NCBI RefSeq assembly: GCF_020172685.1
Contig: NZ_CP083986.1
Span: 4,172,158 to 4,236,157, forward strand
From: [Mycobacterium] nativiensis
GTDB taxonomy: Bacteria > Actinomycetota > Actinomycetes > Mycobacteriales > Mycobacteriaceae
DNA length: 64,000 bases
Direction of reading: 5' to 3'
Shown here piece after piece: positions 8,604 to 17,972 of the stretch. Position numbers and translations under genes: made by a program. The notes beneath the pieces are model-generated. The model had not been told where the DNA came from. It saw only the letters and a program-made list of their open reading frames with translations, and made no database searches. How positions within the stretch are numbered: the first letter of the stretch is position 1; every line of letters starts with the position of its first letter.

Positions 8604-10751
8604 ATGACTGACAACGTCATCAATTGGGCACTGGGCTCGGACGGCATTGTGGTGCTGACCCTTGACGATCCCTCCCAGTCCACCAACACCTGGAACACCC
8701 CGTTCCGACAGTCACTGGCCGACGTCGTGGACAGACTGGAGGCCGATCGCGACGGCTACGTCGGCGTCATCATCACCTCCGGCAAGGAGGTCTTCAGCGC
8801 CGGTGCGGATCTCAAGGAGATCGGCCCGTTGATGGACAGGGCGGATGCGGCAGAGATCGCCACCTTCTTCGATCACGCGAAGGCACTGCTGCGCCGGCTG
8901 GAACGCCTGGGCAAACCGGTCGTCGCGGCGATCAACGGAACCGCGCTCGGCGGTGGTCTCGAACTCGCGCTGGCGGCTCACCACCGAATCGCCCCGGACC
9001 GCCCCGGTATCCAGATCGGACTACCCGAGGTGACCCTTGGCGTGATCCCCGGTGCGGGCGGCGTGGTGCGCACCGTGCGCATGTTCGGCGTGGCCGCTGC
9101 GCTGACGAACGTCCTGCTGAACGGGACCAAGTTCAGCCCGCGCAAAGCGCTGGCCGCCGGACTGGTCGACGCGGTGGTCGACACCGACGCCGAGCTGCTG
9201 CCCGCCGCGCGGGCGTGGATCACCGCCAATCCAGCACCGGTGCAGCCGTGGGATCGCAAGAGTTACACCCTGCCAGGCGGTCCGGTCACCGGGGCGGAGC
9301 TGTCGCAGCAGGTGCTCGCGCTGTCGGCCACCCTGCGTAAGCAACTCAAGGGAGCCGATCTGCCGGCCCCGCGAAACCTCATCGCCGCCGCGATCGAAGG
9401 CAGCCTCGTTGACTTTGCCGCTGCGGAGACAATCGAAACCCGGTATCTGGTGAACTTGTCACTGAATCCACTGACCGCCAACGGAGTCCAGTCCTTCTTC
9501 GATCTGCAGAAGGCTAATCGTAACGACTATCGCCCCGCCGGGGTGGCACCCTTCCGCCCGACCAAGGTGGCGGTCGTCGGGGCAGGAATGATGGGTGCGG
9601 GAATCGCGTACGAATACGCCAAAGCCGGTGTGGCCGTGGCGCTCAAGGATATTTCGGTGGAGGCCGCCGAACGCGGCAAGTCGTATTCGCGCACTCTGGC
9701 GGAGGCGGCCGTCGCCAAAGGCCGCTGGACGCGGCAGCGAGCCGATGAACTGCTCAACCGCATCACAGCGGCGGCCGACGACGCCGACCTGGCCGGCGCC
9801 GATCTGATGATCGAGGCGGTGTTCGAAGATCCCGGGCTGAAGAAGAAGACCTACGCACAGGTCGAGCCAGTACTCGACGCTACGGCGCTGCTGGCATCGA
9901 ACACCTCGCAGATTCCGATCACCGGACTCGCCGAGGGAGTCACCCGACCTGAGGCGTTCATCGGCATGCACTTCTCGTCTCCAGTGGACAAGATGCCGAT
10001 GGTCGAGGTGGTCAAGGGTGCACTGACCAGCCGGGAATCAGTGTCACGCGCGGTGGACGTGGTCCGCCTGATCAACAAGACGCCGATCGTGGTCAACGAT
10101 GGCCGCGGCTTCTACCTGACGCGACTGTTCATGGCAGCGACGTTCGAAGCATGTGAAATGGTCGCCGACGGCGTGCCGGCCACCTCGATCGAGCAGGCCG
10201 CTCTACAGAACGGCATGCTGACCCAGCCGCTGCTGGTACTCGACCAGGTCAGCCTGTCACTGTCGCGGTCGATCATCGCCGACCGGGAGGCCGAGACCGG
10301 CACCGACAAACGCACGGCCGGTGAAGGCGTCATCATCCGGATGGTGGATCAGTTCGGGCGCCTGGGCCGGGCGGCCGGAGCCGGCTTCTACGACTACGCA
10401 GACGGCAAGCGCCTCACGCTGTGGCCGGGCTTGAGCGACGCATTCGGACCCGCCCGAGACATCCCGTTCCAGGATCTGCGCGACCGGTACCTGTTCCGGG
10501 TCGCGCTGGAGGTGGCTGCCTGCCTGCAGGAAGGCATCGTCGAAACCACCGCCACCGCCAACGTCGGTTCCGTCATGGGCGGATTCCCCGCGGGAACCGG
10601 CGGGGCGTTGTCGTTCATCAACAGCTACGACGGTGGCCCCTCCGGATTCGTCGCCCGTGCACGCGAACTCGCTCAGACCTACGGCGAGCGCTTCCTGCCA
10701 CCTGCCGTGGTGGTCGACGCCGCCACGAACGGCACCCGCGTTGGTCACTGA
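8604..10751 (+). CDS. fadB: FadB-type multifunctional enoyl-CoA hydratase / 3-hydroxyacyl-CoA dehydrogenase
   Basis: A 715-residue fusion. The N-terminal crotonase domain (about 1-190) has both catalytic glutamates, in GGGLELALAA and LPEVTLGVIPGAGG. The dehydrogenase part begins near residue 320 with the NAD loop VAVVGAGMMGAG and continues with NTSQIPIT, GMHFSSPVDKMPMVEVV and the dimerisation domain. Length and order match the alpha subunit of the bacterial fatty-acid oxidation complex, which carries out hydration and NAD-dependent oxidation in one chain. GAGAGGACC precedes the ATG. The thiolase upstream supplies the beta subunit. Confidence 0.93.
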   Translation: MTDNVINWALGSDGIVVLTLDDPSQSTNTWNTPFRQSLADVVDRLEADRDGYVGVIITSGKEVFSAGADLKEIGPLMDRADAAEIATFFDHAKALLRRLERLGKPVVAAINGTALGGGLELALAAHHRIAPDRPGIQIGLPEVTLGVIPGAGGVVRTVRMFGVAAALTNVLLNGTKFSPRKALAAGLVDAVVDTDAELLPAARAWITANPAPVQPWDRKSYTLPGGPVTGAELSQQVLALSATLRKQLKGADLPAPRNLIAAAIEGSLVDFAAAETIETRYLVNLSLNPLTANGVQSFFDLQKANRNDYRPAGVAPFRPTKVAVVGAGMMGAGIAYEYAKAGVAVALKDISVEAAERGKSYSRTLAEAAVAKGRWTRQRADELLNRITAAADDADLAGADLMIEAVFEDPGLKKKTYAQVEPVLDATALLASNTSQIPITGLAEGVTRPEAFIGMHFSSPVDKMPMVEVVKGALTSRESVSRAVDVVRLINKTPIVVNDGRGFYLTRLFMAATFEACEMVADGVPATSIEQAALQNGMLTQPLLVLDQVSLSLSRSIIADREAETGTDKRTAGEGVIIRMVDQFGRLGRAAGAGFYDYADGKRLTLWPGLSDAFGPARDIPFQDLRDRYLFRVALEVAACLQEGIVETTATANVGSVMGGFPAGTGGALSFINSYDGGPSGFVARARELAQTYGERFLPPAVVVDAATNGTRVGH

Positions 10752-10783
10752 ATCCCCCGACCCCACAATCAGATCGGATCATC

Positions 10784-11923
10784 ATGACTGCATTTGTCCT
10801 TGGCGAGGATCACCTGGTCTTCCGTGACAACATCCGCAAGTTCGCCCGCGAGAAGTTCATCCCCGGCCAACTCCAACGCGCTGCGAGCATCGAATACCCC
10901 CGCACGGAACTACGGGAACTGGCAGCGGCTGGCCTCACCGCATTGGCGGTACCGGAAGAACTCGGCGGACAAGGCGCCGACCTGCTCGCTCTCGGGCTGG
11001 CCGCCGAAGAAATCGGCTACGCCTGCTCGACCATGGCCTGTGCCTTCTTCTTCGTCAACGTGCAAACGAGCTTCTTCGCCACGCACGCCCCGGTGGCGGT
11101 GCGCAACAACTGGCTGCCCAAGCTCATCTCCGGTGAGGCCATCGGCTGCACCGCGCTCACCGAACCCGACACCGGCTCCGACGCCTCCGCACTGACGTGT
11201 CGCGCCGACCGCGTCGAGGGCGGCTGGAAACTGTACGGCGAGAAGTCCTCCATCACCCAAGCTCCACATGCCGATGTCGCCATCGTCATCGCTCAGACCG
11301 ACCCGGGCAAGCGAGCCAAGGGAATCGGTGCTTTCGTGGTGACGCTGGACGATCCGACCATCGCCCGCCAGGCGTTCGAAGACCCGGGCTGCAAGCCGAT
11401 CGGCCGCGGTGCGCTCACCTTCGACGGCACGTTTGTGCCTGACGCCTACGTGATGTTCGAACCGGGCTCGGGCTTCCACGGGATCATGCGCGAGTTCGAC
11501 CTCACCAGAGCCCTGATCGGGCTCATGGTAATCGGCACCGCGCAGCGTGCCCTCGACATGACGGTTGAATACACCAAGCAGCGCACCACTTTCGGCCGGC
11601 CGCTCGCGGTGAACCAGGGTGTGCAGTTCCCACTGGCAGAGCACAGCACCTATGTCACCGCGGTCCGAGCGCTGGCCTACCAGACCCTCGGCCTGCGCAT
11701 GGCCGGCCAGCCGCACACCGCGCAGGCGGCAATGCTCAAATGGTGGGCTCCGCAGGTCGCGCTGGCCGCCGTCAACGACTGCGTCGTCCTACATGGCCAC
11801 GTCGGCTGGTCCGAGGAGATGCCGCTACAGGCCATGCTGCGCGACGTGTCCGGCTACCAGATCGGTGACGGCACGCCGCAGATCCAGAAGATGATCATCG
11901 CCCGCGATCTCTACGCCCGGTGA
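10784..11923 (+). CDS. acyl-CoA dehydrogenase with Asp at the usual catalytic Glu position
   Basis: A 379-residue FAD-dependent acyl-CoA dehydrogenase for the first step of beta-oxidation. The family segments are CTALTEPDTGSDASAL, the TKQRTTFGRPLAVNQG region and LHGHVGWSEE. At the C-terminus, where most members have YEGT with the catalytic glutamate, this protein reads IGDGTPQIQKMIIAR, placing aspartate at that position. The alternative base site used by isovaleryl-CoA dehydrogenases (ER in helix G) is TR here. Asp at this site may tune the enzyme for branched or cyclic acyl groups; that is inference. The ATG at 10784 lies 32 bases after fadB. Confidence 0.88.
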   Translation: MTAFVLGEDHLVFRDNIRKFAREKFIPGQLQRAASIEYPRTELRELAAAGLTALAVPEELGGQGADLLALGLAAEEIGYACSTMACAFFFVNVQTSFFATHAPVAVRNNWLPKLISGEAIGCTALTEPDTGSDASALTCRADRVEGGWKLYGEKSSITQAPHADVAIVIAQTDPGKRAKGIGAFVVTLDDPTIARQAFEDPGCKPIGRGALTFDGTFVPDAYVMFEPGSGFHGIMREFDLTRALIGLMVIGTAQRALDMTVEYTKQRTTFGRPLAVNQGVQFPLAEHSTYVTAVRALAYQTLGLRMAGQPHTAQAAMLKWWAPQVALAAVNDCVVLHGHVGWSEEMPLQAMLRDVSGYQIGDGTPQIQKMIIARDLYAR

Positions 11924-11932
11924 AGGACTGAC

Positions 11933-13525
11933 ATGAACGAGACGACACTTCCTGAGCCCGAGTACGACTGGCTCGTTGTCGGTTCCGGGTTCGGCGGTGC
12001 CGTTTCGGCCCTGCGCCTGGCGGAGAAGGGCTACCGGGTGGCCGTCCTTGAATGTGGCCGACGATTCACCGATGACGAATTGCCCGAGCGCACCGGCCAA
12101 TTGCGCCGCTATATCTGGATGCCCCGGCTCGGCATGAAGGGAATCCTGCGGCTGACCGCGTTTCGCGACGTGACGGTGCTTAGCGGCAGCGGAGTGGGTG
12201 GGGGCAGCCTGGTCTACGCCCAGACGCTCTACCGCGCCGAACCCGGCTTCTACGAGCAGGCCCGCACGGTCAGCGGGGAGGCCCCCGACCTGGATGCGCA
12301 CTACGCCGTCGCCGAACGCATGCTGGGTGTCGTCGAGCACCCGCACCGGACGCCGGCCGATGAGCTGTTCCACAAGGTTGCTGAGTCGATGGGTGTCGCG
12401 GACACGTTTCACCCGGCGCGGGTCGGCGTGTACTTCGGGGAGCCCGGTGTCACCGTGCCGGACCCGTTCTTCGACGGCGCCGGTCCGGCGCGAACCGGTT
12501 GCATCTCGTGCGGAGAGTGCATGCTCGGCTGCCGCTACAACGCCAAGAACACCCTGCCGAAGAATTATCTGTGGCTCGCCGAGCGACTCGGGGTGCAGAT
12601 CATTCCGGAACGCACGGCGACGCTGATCCGACCGCGCGGGGCCGCCGACGGCGCCGACGGCTACGTCGTCACCACTCAGCGCACCGGGGCGTGGGTCCGC
12701 AAAGACACCCGCGAGGTCTCCGCCCGCGGTGTGGTGGTGGCAGCCGGCGCGCTGGGTACCAACCTGCTGCTCGCGCGCAGCAAGCACACCGGCGCGCTGG
12801 CAGGGATCTCCGACCGGCTCGGCCACATGGTACGGACCAACAGCGAATCGCTGACGGCGGTGACCGTCCCGGAGGATCGCGACTGGAGCAAGAGCGTATC
12901 CATCACGTCGAGTTTTCACCCCGCCCCGACAAGCCACACCGAAACGGTCACCTACGGCGCCAGCGCGGACATGATGGGGCTGCTGTTCACGATGCTCACC
13001 CCGGGTGGCGGCCGAATCAGCCGGCCACTGAAGCTGTTTGCGCAGATTCTGCGGCATCCCCGGCGATTCCTGCATGCCAGTAACCCGCGCGGGTGGTCTC
13101 GTCGGTCCCTGATCACCGGGATCATGCAGACGCTGGACAATTCCCTGCAACTGGTGCCCAAGCGATCACCGCTGGGTCGGGTGCGGCTGACCACGCGTCA
13201 GGATCCGGATAACCCCATCCCCACGTTCATCCCGCTTGCCAACGAGATCACCCAGCGGCTCGCAGAGGAGACGGGCGGCGTGGCGCAGAGCTGGATCACC
13301 GAGGCCCTGTTCAATATTCCGGTCACGGCGCACATCCTCGGCGGCGCTATTCCCGCGATCAGTCCCGACCGCGGCGTGATCGACATGGATCATCGGGTTT
13401 TCGGCTACCTGAATCTGATGGTCTGCGATGGGTCGGCGGTGCCGGCGAACCCGGGCGCCAACCCTAGCCTGACGATCACCGCGATGGCCGAGCGCGCGAT
13501 GGCCACCGTGCCGCCGGCGCACTGA
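11933..13525 (+). CDS. GMC-type FAD oxidoreductase (cholesterol-oxidase-like)
   Basis: A 530-residue flavoprotein. The N-terminal FAD loop is VVGSGFGGAVSALRLAEKGY, followed by GSGVGGGSLVYAQTL. A cysteine cluster CISCGECMLGC (about residues 190-200) is characteristic of the ChoD-like GMC subgroup in actinobacteria. The C-terminal PANPGANPSLTITAMAERA closes the FAD domain. Such enzymes oxidise alcohol groups of sterols or other lipids. Given the neighbouring aldehyde dehydrogenase and long-chain ligase, a fatty-alcohol dehydrogenase role is as likely as a steroid one. It starts 9 bases after the acyl-CoA dehydrogenase stop, with GGTGAAGG upstream. Confidence 0.87.
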   Translation: MNETTLPEPEYDWLVVGSGFGGAVSALRLAEKGYRVAVLECGRRFTDDELPERTGQLRRYIWMPRLGMKGILRLTAFRDVTVLSGSGVGGGSLVYAQTLYRAEPGFYEQARTVSGEAPDLDAHYAVAERMLGVVEHPHRTPADELFHKVAESMGVADTFHPARVGVYFGEPGVTVPDPFFDGAGPARTGCISCGECMLGCRYNAKNTLPKNYLWLAERLGVQIIPERTATLIRPRGAADGADGYVVTTQRTGAWVRKDTREVSARGVVVAAGALGTNLLLARSKHTGALAGISDRLGHMVRTNSESLTAVTVPEDRDWSKSVSITSSFHPAPTSHTETVTYGASADMMGLLFTMLTPGGGRISRPLKLFAQILRHPRRFLHASNPRGWSRRSLITGIMQTLDNSLQLVPKRSPLGRVRLTTRQDPDNPIPTFIPLANEITQRLAEETGGVAQSWITEALFNIPVTAHILGGAIPAISPDRGVIDMDHRVFGYLNLMVCDGSAVPANPGANPSLTITAMAERAMATVPPAH

Positions 13526-13549
13526 AACCCGGACAGGATTGCGATCACG

Positions 13550-15070
13550 ATGACAGACACACGGATCGACGTACGATCGCCGGCGGACGCCTCAATCGTC
13601 GGCTCTGTGGCGAGCCTCAGTGCCACCGAGGTGGCCGCGGCCGTCACCGGCATTCGCACCGAGCAACCCGGATGGGAAACGCTCGGAATCCGGGGCCGCC
13701 GCGAATGGTTGGAGCGGTACCGGGACTGGCTGCTCGACCATGACGACGAAGTGACCGGTCTACTGCAAGCCGAGACCTCCAAGCCGTTGCAGGAGGCGCG
13801 CCTTGAACTGGCAATGTCGCTCGACCTGATCAACTATTACTGCAAGAACGCCGAAGCATTCCTTGCCGATGAACATCCGCGTGGCCACAGTGTGATCACC
13901 AAGTCCAAGCGGCTGACCATCACGCGACACCCGTATCCGGTCGTCGGCGTGATCACACCGTGGAACGTGCCACTTCTGATCGCTCTGGCCGATAGCGCAC
14001 CTGCGCTGCTGGCCGGAGCGGCGGTGGTCGTCAAACCCTCCGAGCTAACCCCGCTGGCGACGCAGCGCGTGATCGACGGGTGGCAAGAGATCGGCGCGCC
14101 CGGCGTGTTCGTGTGCACCCCCGGCGCCGGCGCCACCGGCGCGGCAGTTGTCGAGGAAGCCGACTTCATCCAGTTCACCGGTTCGACCCGCACCGGGATC
14201 AGGATCGGCCGTCGTGCCGCCGAACGTCTGATACCGAGCAGCCTCGAACTCGGCGGTAAGGACGCCATGATCGTGCTGGCCGACGCCGACCTCGAGCGCG
14301 CGTCCAACGCAGCGGTCTGGGGCGGCATGTTCAACTCCGGGCAGGCGTGCGTCTCGGTCGAACGGGTGTATGTCGAGGCCTCGGTGCACGACGAATTCGT
14401 GCGGCGCGTCACCCAGAAGGCCTGGACAGTGCGCGTCGGAACCAACGACGGCGCCTCCAAGGCGGATATCGGTCCGCTCATCAGCTCGACGCAGCTCGCC
14501 ATCGTGACCACCCAAGTACAAGATGCCGTGAGCAAGGGCGCCACCGTGGTAACGGGCGGGGAGCGCGCGCAGCCGCAGGGCGGAGCGTTCTTTCAACCTA
14601 CGGTGCTCACCGGTGTCGACCACACGATGCAGGTCATGCAGGAGGAGACATTCGGCCCGACACTGCCGATCATGAAGGTTGCCAACGCAACCGAAGCGAT
14701 CAGGCTCGCCAACGACTCGCCCTACGGATTGTCGGCCAGTGTCTGGACTCGCAACACCGAGCGCGGCCGCGAGGTCGCGCGCCGGCTCGAGGCAGGGGCA
14801 GTCAATGTCAATGACGTGCTCTCCAACCTCTTTTTGTTCCCGGCGCCGCACGCCGGCTGGAAGAAATCAGGGACCGGTGAACGCCTCGGCGGAGCTGCCG
14901 GTATTCGGAAGTACTGCCGTGAACAGGCGATCATCGAGAGCCGCATTACGCCACACGATGAGCCCCTATGGTTCCCCTACACGCCCGGCAAGCACCGGCT
15001 CATCTGGCGACTGCTGCGCTTCATGATCGCGCGCGACGCCAACCGCAAACTGCGTAAGTTCGGGCGGTGA
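13550..15070 (+). CDS. NAD(P)-dependent aldehyde dehydrogenase
   Basis: A 506-residue aldehyde dehydrogenase. It has PWNVPLLIAL, the coenzyme segment FTGSTRTGIRIG, the general-base glutamate in LELGGKD and the nucleophilic cysteine in NSGQACVSVERVY. EETFGPTLPI lies in the C-terminal half. The enzyme oxidises an aldehyde to the acid; following the GMC oxidoreductase, it completes an alcohol-aldehyde-acid sequence that feeds the operon's ligase. The last ~30 residues form a basic tail (RRLLRFMIARDANRKLRKF), longer than usual, which could help membrane association. Last gene of the operon. Confidence 0.9.
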   Translation: MTDTRIDVRSPADASIVGSVASLSATEVAAAVTGIRTEQPGWETLGIRGRREWLERYRDWLLDHDDEVTGLLQAETSKPLQEARLELAMSLDLINYYCKNAEAFLADEHPRGHSVITKSKRLTITRHPYPVVGVITPWNVPLLIALADSAPALLAGAAVVVKPSELTPLATQRVIDGWQEIGAPGVFVCTPGAGATGAAVVEEADFIQFTGSTRTGIRIGRRAAERLIPSSLELGGKDAMIVLADADLERASNAAVWGGMFNSGQACVSVERVYVEASVHDEFVRRVTQKAWTVRVGTNDGASKADIGPLISSTQLAIVTTQVQDAVSKGATVVTGGERAQPQGGAFFQPTVLTGVDHTMQVMQEETFGPTLPIMKVANATEAIRLANDSPYGLSASVWTRNTERGREVARRLEAGAVNVNDVLSNLFLFPAPHAGWKKSGTGERLGGAAGIRKYCREQAIIESRITPHDEPLWFPYTPGKHRLIWRLLRFMIARDANRKLRKFGR

Positions 15071-15192
15071 AAGGCAATGCGCCAGCCTCGACACCTCGAC
15101 GATAGATTCATGCCCAGCTGGTTCTGACGAACCGGACCACCAATCCCGCTGCGCACCAACGCTCTCCAGCGGCCATCGGCGATTGCGTGTCG
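15071..15192. other. intergenic region between convergent genes
   Basis: The 122 bases between the aldehyde dehydrogenase and the convergent DUF222 gene contain a short hairpin, GGTTC-TGAC-GAACC (15120-15133), without a U-tract. It may contribute to termination from either side. Nothing else is recognised. Confidence 0.4.
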
Positions 15193-16776
15193 TCATCCTG
15201 CTTGTGGCCAGGCATCGTCAGGCAAGGTTCGGGTGATTTCGTCGAGGGCGGCGTCGTAGTCGTCGCCGCCGAAGTGTCGGCTGCCGAGTTCATCGAGGGT
15301 CGGGTCGTAGTCGGGTTCGTCGGGGTCGGGCCATGGTGTGTCGAGCAGTGGGCCTGGTGCGTCAACGGCATCGTCGGTGCGTCGGCGGAGGCGGTCGATG
15401 ACGGCTTCGATGAAGTGGAACGGGTTGACCCGCGGTTGGCCACGGTCCAGGCGCGGGGGCGGGATCCATTCGACCCGACCGGTGTCGTCGAGCCGAGTCA
15501 GCCAGCCCTGCTCACTGGCCATCCGGTTGTCGGGGGCACACGCCAAGCCCAACGCATCAACATCGGTCTGCCCGTTGCGGGCCCAATCGTTCTCCAGATG
15601 GTGGGCCTGGGTCAGATACCCCGAGACCGAGCACCCGGGCCGCGTACACCCGCGATCGCGCGCATGCAGCACGATGCGTTGATCGGCCGAGGCGATGCGC
15701 TTGGTTCGGCCCAACCACAATGCGCGGCCTTGGCCGTCGAACACACTCAGGTAGTGATACGCGTGCCCGGCCATCCGCAGTAGGTCGGCCATCGGCAACA
15801 GACTGCCGCCGGCGGTGTGGGCTTTGCCGATCACCCGCGGTGCCGGCTCGAGCAACGGTGCGTGTTCAGCTGCAGCCTGGAGTTCGGCCAGGGTGGTCGA
15901 GACGATGACAGTGACTGGCAGCCCGTTGAGCTGCCCGAGATCACCGCACGCCAGTACCACCCGCAAGGCGGCCAACACCGCGTCGTGGTGTCGTTGATCG
16001 CGGTTGCGGTGATCGTGCTGGATCTGCTCCTGGCTGGGGGTGCCGGCGACGCAGGGCTGCTCATCGGCGGCATTGCACATTCCCGGTGCTCCCAGCTTTG
16101 CCAGGACAGGCTCCAAGGTCGCCCGCAACTCTGGGGTGATCTTGCCGCTCAAGGTGCTCATGCCGTCGGGGCCTTGCCGGCCCAACCGCAGCCCACGCCG
16201 CGCCAGGCGTTCCTGGTCGGTGAAATCTCCATCCGGACTCAACACCGCCACCAAATGATCGGCCAACCGCGCGAAGATCTCCGGGGCGAATTCCGATGCC
16301 AATACGGCCAGATCGGCCTCGGCGCGCTCCCAATCCGCCGCCCCAACCCTGGCCGGGATCTTCGCCAAGGCCTTACGCGCGATCGCCATCTGCTCCGGGC
16401 CGATCCGACCGGTGGCTTGGGCAGCGGCCAGCGCCGGCAACATCGGTTCGAGGGGTTCGCCACTGATCGCGGTGCGCGGCCCAAGCTCGGCGGCCTCGGC
16501 CATGCGCCTCCGCGCCGCCGCCGAGCTGATCCGCAACCGCTCGGTCAGTGCCTTGGTCAGTGAGCACGCCCCCAACAGTCCGGCATCACCCTCGGCAACC
16601 AACCGGGCCAGGATCCGATGTTCGACGAGCGGCGCCCGCCACGCCACCACCTCACGACGGGCTAGCACCTCCATCAACTCCTCAGCACTCAACGCGTCGA
16701 ACGAACACCTCTCCAACTCCGCATGAGCAGCTTCGATTACGTCCAGAGCAGCACCGATGCGCTCCCGATCCGCCAT
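15193..16776 (-). CDS. DUF222 / HNH endonuclease-signature protein (13E12 family)
   Basis: A 527-residue protein with an alpha-helical N-terminal DUF222 domain (about 1-330) and a C-terminal HNH nuclease domain with CTRPGC, TQAHHLENDW and ACAPDNRMAS (about 420-470). This two-domain family is multicopy and mycobacteria-rich (REP13E12/13E12 proteins). Its function is unsettled; DNA cleavage is expected from the HNH fold only. The ATG at 16776 has AGGAAGG just upstream; another ATG at 16791 lacks a ribosome-binding site. It is apparently unrelated to its neighbours, and copies of this family often mark recombination-prone places. Confidence 0.85.
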   Translation of the reverse strand: MADRERIGAALDVIEAAHAELERCSFDALSAEELMEVLARREVVAWRAPLVEHRILARLVAEGDAGLLGACSLTKALTERLRISSAAARRRMAEAAELGPRTAISGEPLEPMLPALAAAQATGRIGPEQMAIARKALAKIPARVGAADWERAEADLAVLASEFAPEIFARLADHLVAVLSPDGDFTDQERLARRGLRLGRQGPDGMSTLSGKITPELRATLEPVLAKLGAPGMCNAADEQPCVAGTPSQEQIQHDHRNRDQRHHDAVLAALRVVLACGDLGQLNGLPVTVIVSTTLAELQAAAEHAPLLEPAPRVIGKAHTAGGSLLPMADLLRMAGHAYHYLSVFDGQGRALWLGRTKRIASADQRIVLHARDRGCTRPGCSVSGYLTQAHHLENDWARNGQTDVDALGLACAPDNRMASEQGWLTRLDDTGRVEWIPPPRLDRGQPRVNPFHFIEAVIDRLRRRTDDAVDAPGPLLDTPWPDPDEPDYDPTLDELGSRHFGGDDYDAALDEITRTLPDDAWPQAG

Positions 16777-16883
16777 CGCCTTCCTGCCCATACATAGAAC
16801 ACTAGTTCGATACACCGACAAGAACACCCGCGGTGGCGGGCGCCCAACTCTAAGAAACCGTTGAGGAAATCGGAGCCCTAGTT

Positions 16884-17264
16884 CTACTGCTGAGCCAGCC
16901 GCTCGTTGTGCAGGCGCACCAGTTCCCGGAACCCCAGCCGGTGGTACTGCGGAACCGGCTGGATCCCCCACACATCCCGGGCGGTGTCCTTGCCCTCGGC
17001 CCCTTCGGGAGGACCGAGCGGTGGGTAGGGGTGCTTGCACTCCAACGTGTCATCGGAGAATCGGTTCTTGAGCAGTTCGCTGCAGATCTGGGTGAGGCTC
17101 AGCGTCGGGTAGCCGTAGTAGACCGCCATGAACGGCAGGGTGAATGCCCCCTCGATGACCAGGGCGACCAGGCACACCAGGGTGGCTCGCTTGATCCACT
17201 TGTGCATCCGGGCGTAGTACGGCGTAGTACCCGGTGGCAGGTCTTCGGCGACAGAAATGTCCAT
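16884..17264 (-). CDS. unknown 126-aa single-span membrane protein, last gene of the NorQ/NorD operon
   Basis: I do not recognise this protein. Residues about 22-48 form one hydrophobic segment ([19 protein letters not shown]) after a short polar N-terminus. The remaining ~75 residues are soluble, with Pro-rich [10 protein letters not shown], two cysteines (in TQICSEL and LECKHP) and a basic helical end. AAGGAGCG lies 5 bases before the ATG. It starts 15 bases after the membrane protein at 17280, so the two are probably made together. With the two larger membrane proteins it may form the small subunit of a membrane complex; this is inferred only from position. Confidence 0.75.
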   Translation of the reverse strand: MDISVAEDLPPGTTPYYARMHKWIKRATLVCLVALVIEGAFTLPFMAVYYGYPTLSLTQICSELLKNRFSDDTLECKHPYPPLGPPEGAEGKDTARDVWGIQPVPQYHRLGFRELVRLHNERLAQQ

Positions 17265-17279
17265 CGTTGCGCTCCTTGA

Positions 17280-17972
17280 TCAGTCGGTGAAGATTTCCCG
17301 ATTCACGGTGTGTAGGTATGGGATTGCCAAGAACGGGGTGATGTAGAAGATGTCGTAGATCCACCAGCCGATCACCGGGAACACCACACCGGCATAACGC
17401 ACATCGGCATACATGGTCATGTTGAACACGTAACCGACCCAGATCACCACGCCCATCCAGCAGGTCACGATCATCCATTGATGACCCCACCGCTTCATCT
17501 GCAGGAAGCCGATCGCTGCGGCGCACCGCATGGAGAACACCGTGAGGATCAGCCCCACCACCCAGGCTTTCTCACCGGGGGCCGCCGAGCCCCCGACCCA
17601 CAGCTCGTTGTAGTGCCAGAAGTAGCTGGCGTCGAACATGCCACCCCAGCCGACCATCAGCACCCGGTTGATCAGGGTGTGATTGCCGATCATGTCCAGT
17701 GCCCAGCCGAGGCTGTTGAGGAAGCCGTCGATCAGCACCAGGTACCCGATCAGGGTGACGATCATCGGACGCACCGACAGGCCGGCGCGGGTGGCTTCGC
17801 GTTGCAACCAGACTCCGCGCATGAAGATCGGGAAGCCCAGCAGCCCGGGTACCCACATGCCCATCAGTGCCGCACCGGCGATCATCCAGCGGTCGGCTCG
17901 CCACTGGGCTGCGCGGGATTGCTCATGATGCTCCTCGAGACCGAGGGAATCCGCGCCCGCAATCGACGTCAT
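17280..17972 (-). CDS. unknown multi-spanning membrane protein, paralogue 1
   Basis: A 230-residue integral membrane protein with about six hydrophobic segments and no family I can name. It is a paralogue of the protein at 20586; both share D82, D93, H98, D114, H120 and E123 (numbering of this copy) in or near the middle spans, including DASYFWHYNELW versus DAGYYWHYNELW. This set of acidic and His residues could bind a metal. From KRWGHQW onward the two proteins are almost identical. The gene overlaps the 42-aa gene upstream (ATGA). Association with NorQ- and NorD-type genes suggests a metal-dependent membrane enzyme needing ATP-driven activation; that is inference. Confidence 0.8.
   Translation of the reverse strand: MTSIAGADSLGLEEHHEQSRAAQWRADRWMIAGAALMGMWVPGLLGFPIFMRGVWLQREATRAGLSVRPMIVTLIGYLVLIDGFLNSLGWALDMIGNHTLINRVLMVGWGGMFDASYFWHYNELWVGGSAAPGEKAWVVGLILTVFSMRCAAAIGFLQMKRWGHQWMIVTCWMGVVIWVGYVFNMTMYADVRYAGVVFPVIGWWIYDIFYITPFLAIPYLHTVNREIFTD
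17323..17465. repeat. 143-bp tract identical to 20629-20771
   Basis: The 3' part of the membrane-protein gene at 17280 is base-for-base identical over 143 bases to 20629-20771 in its paralogue, in direct orientation and 3306 bases apart, while sequence outside the tract differs clearly. This pattern fits recent gene conversion or very strong selection on this part. Recombination between the two would delete the NorQ/NorD genes. Confidence 0.9.

Noticed and set aside
15193..16776. DUF222/HNH gene as a mobile element or restriction enzyme
   Set aside because: No terminal repeats, target duplications or modification partner are visible; it is a standard multicopy mycobacterial family.
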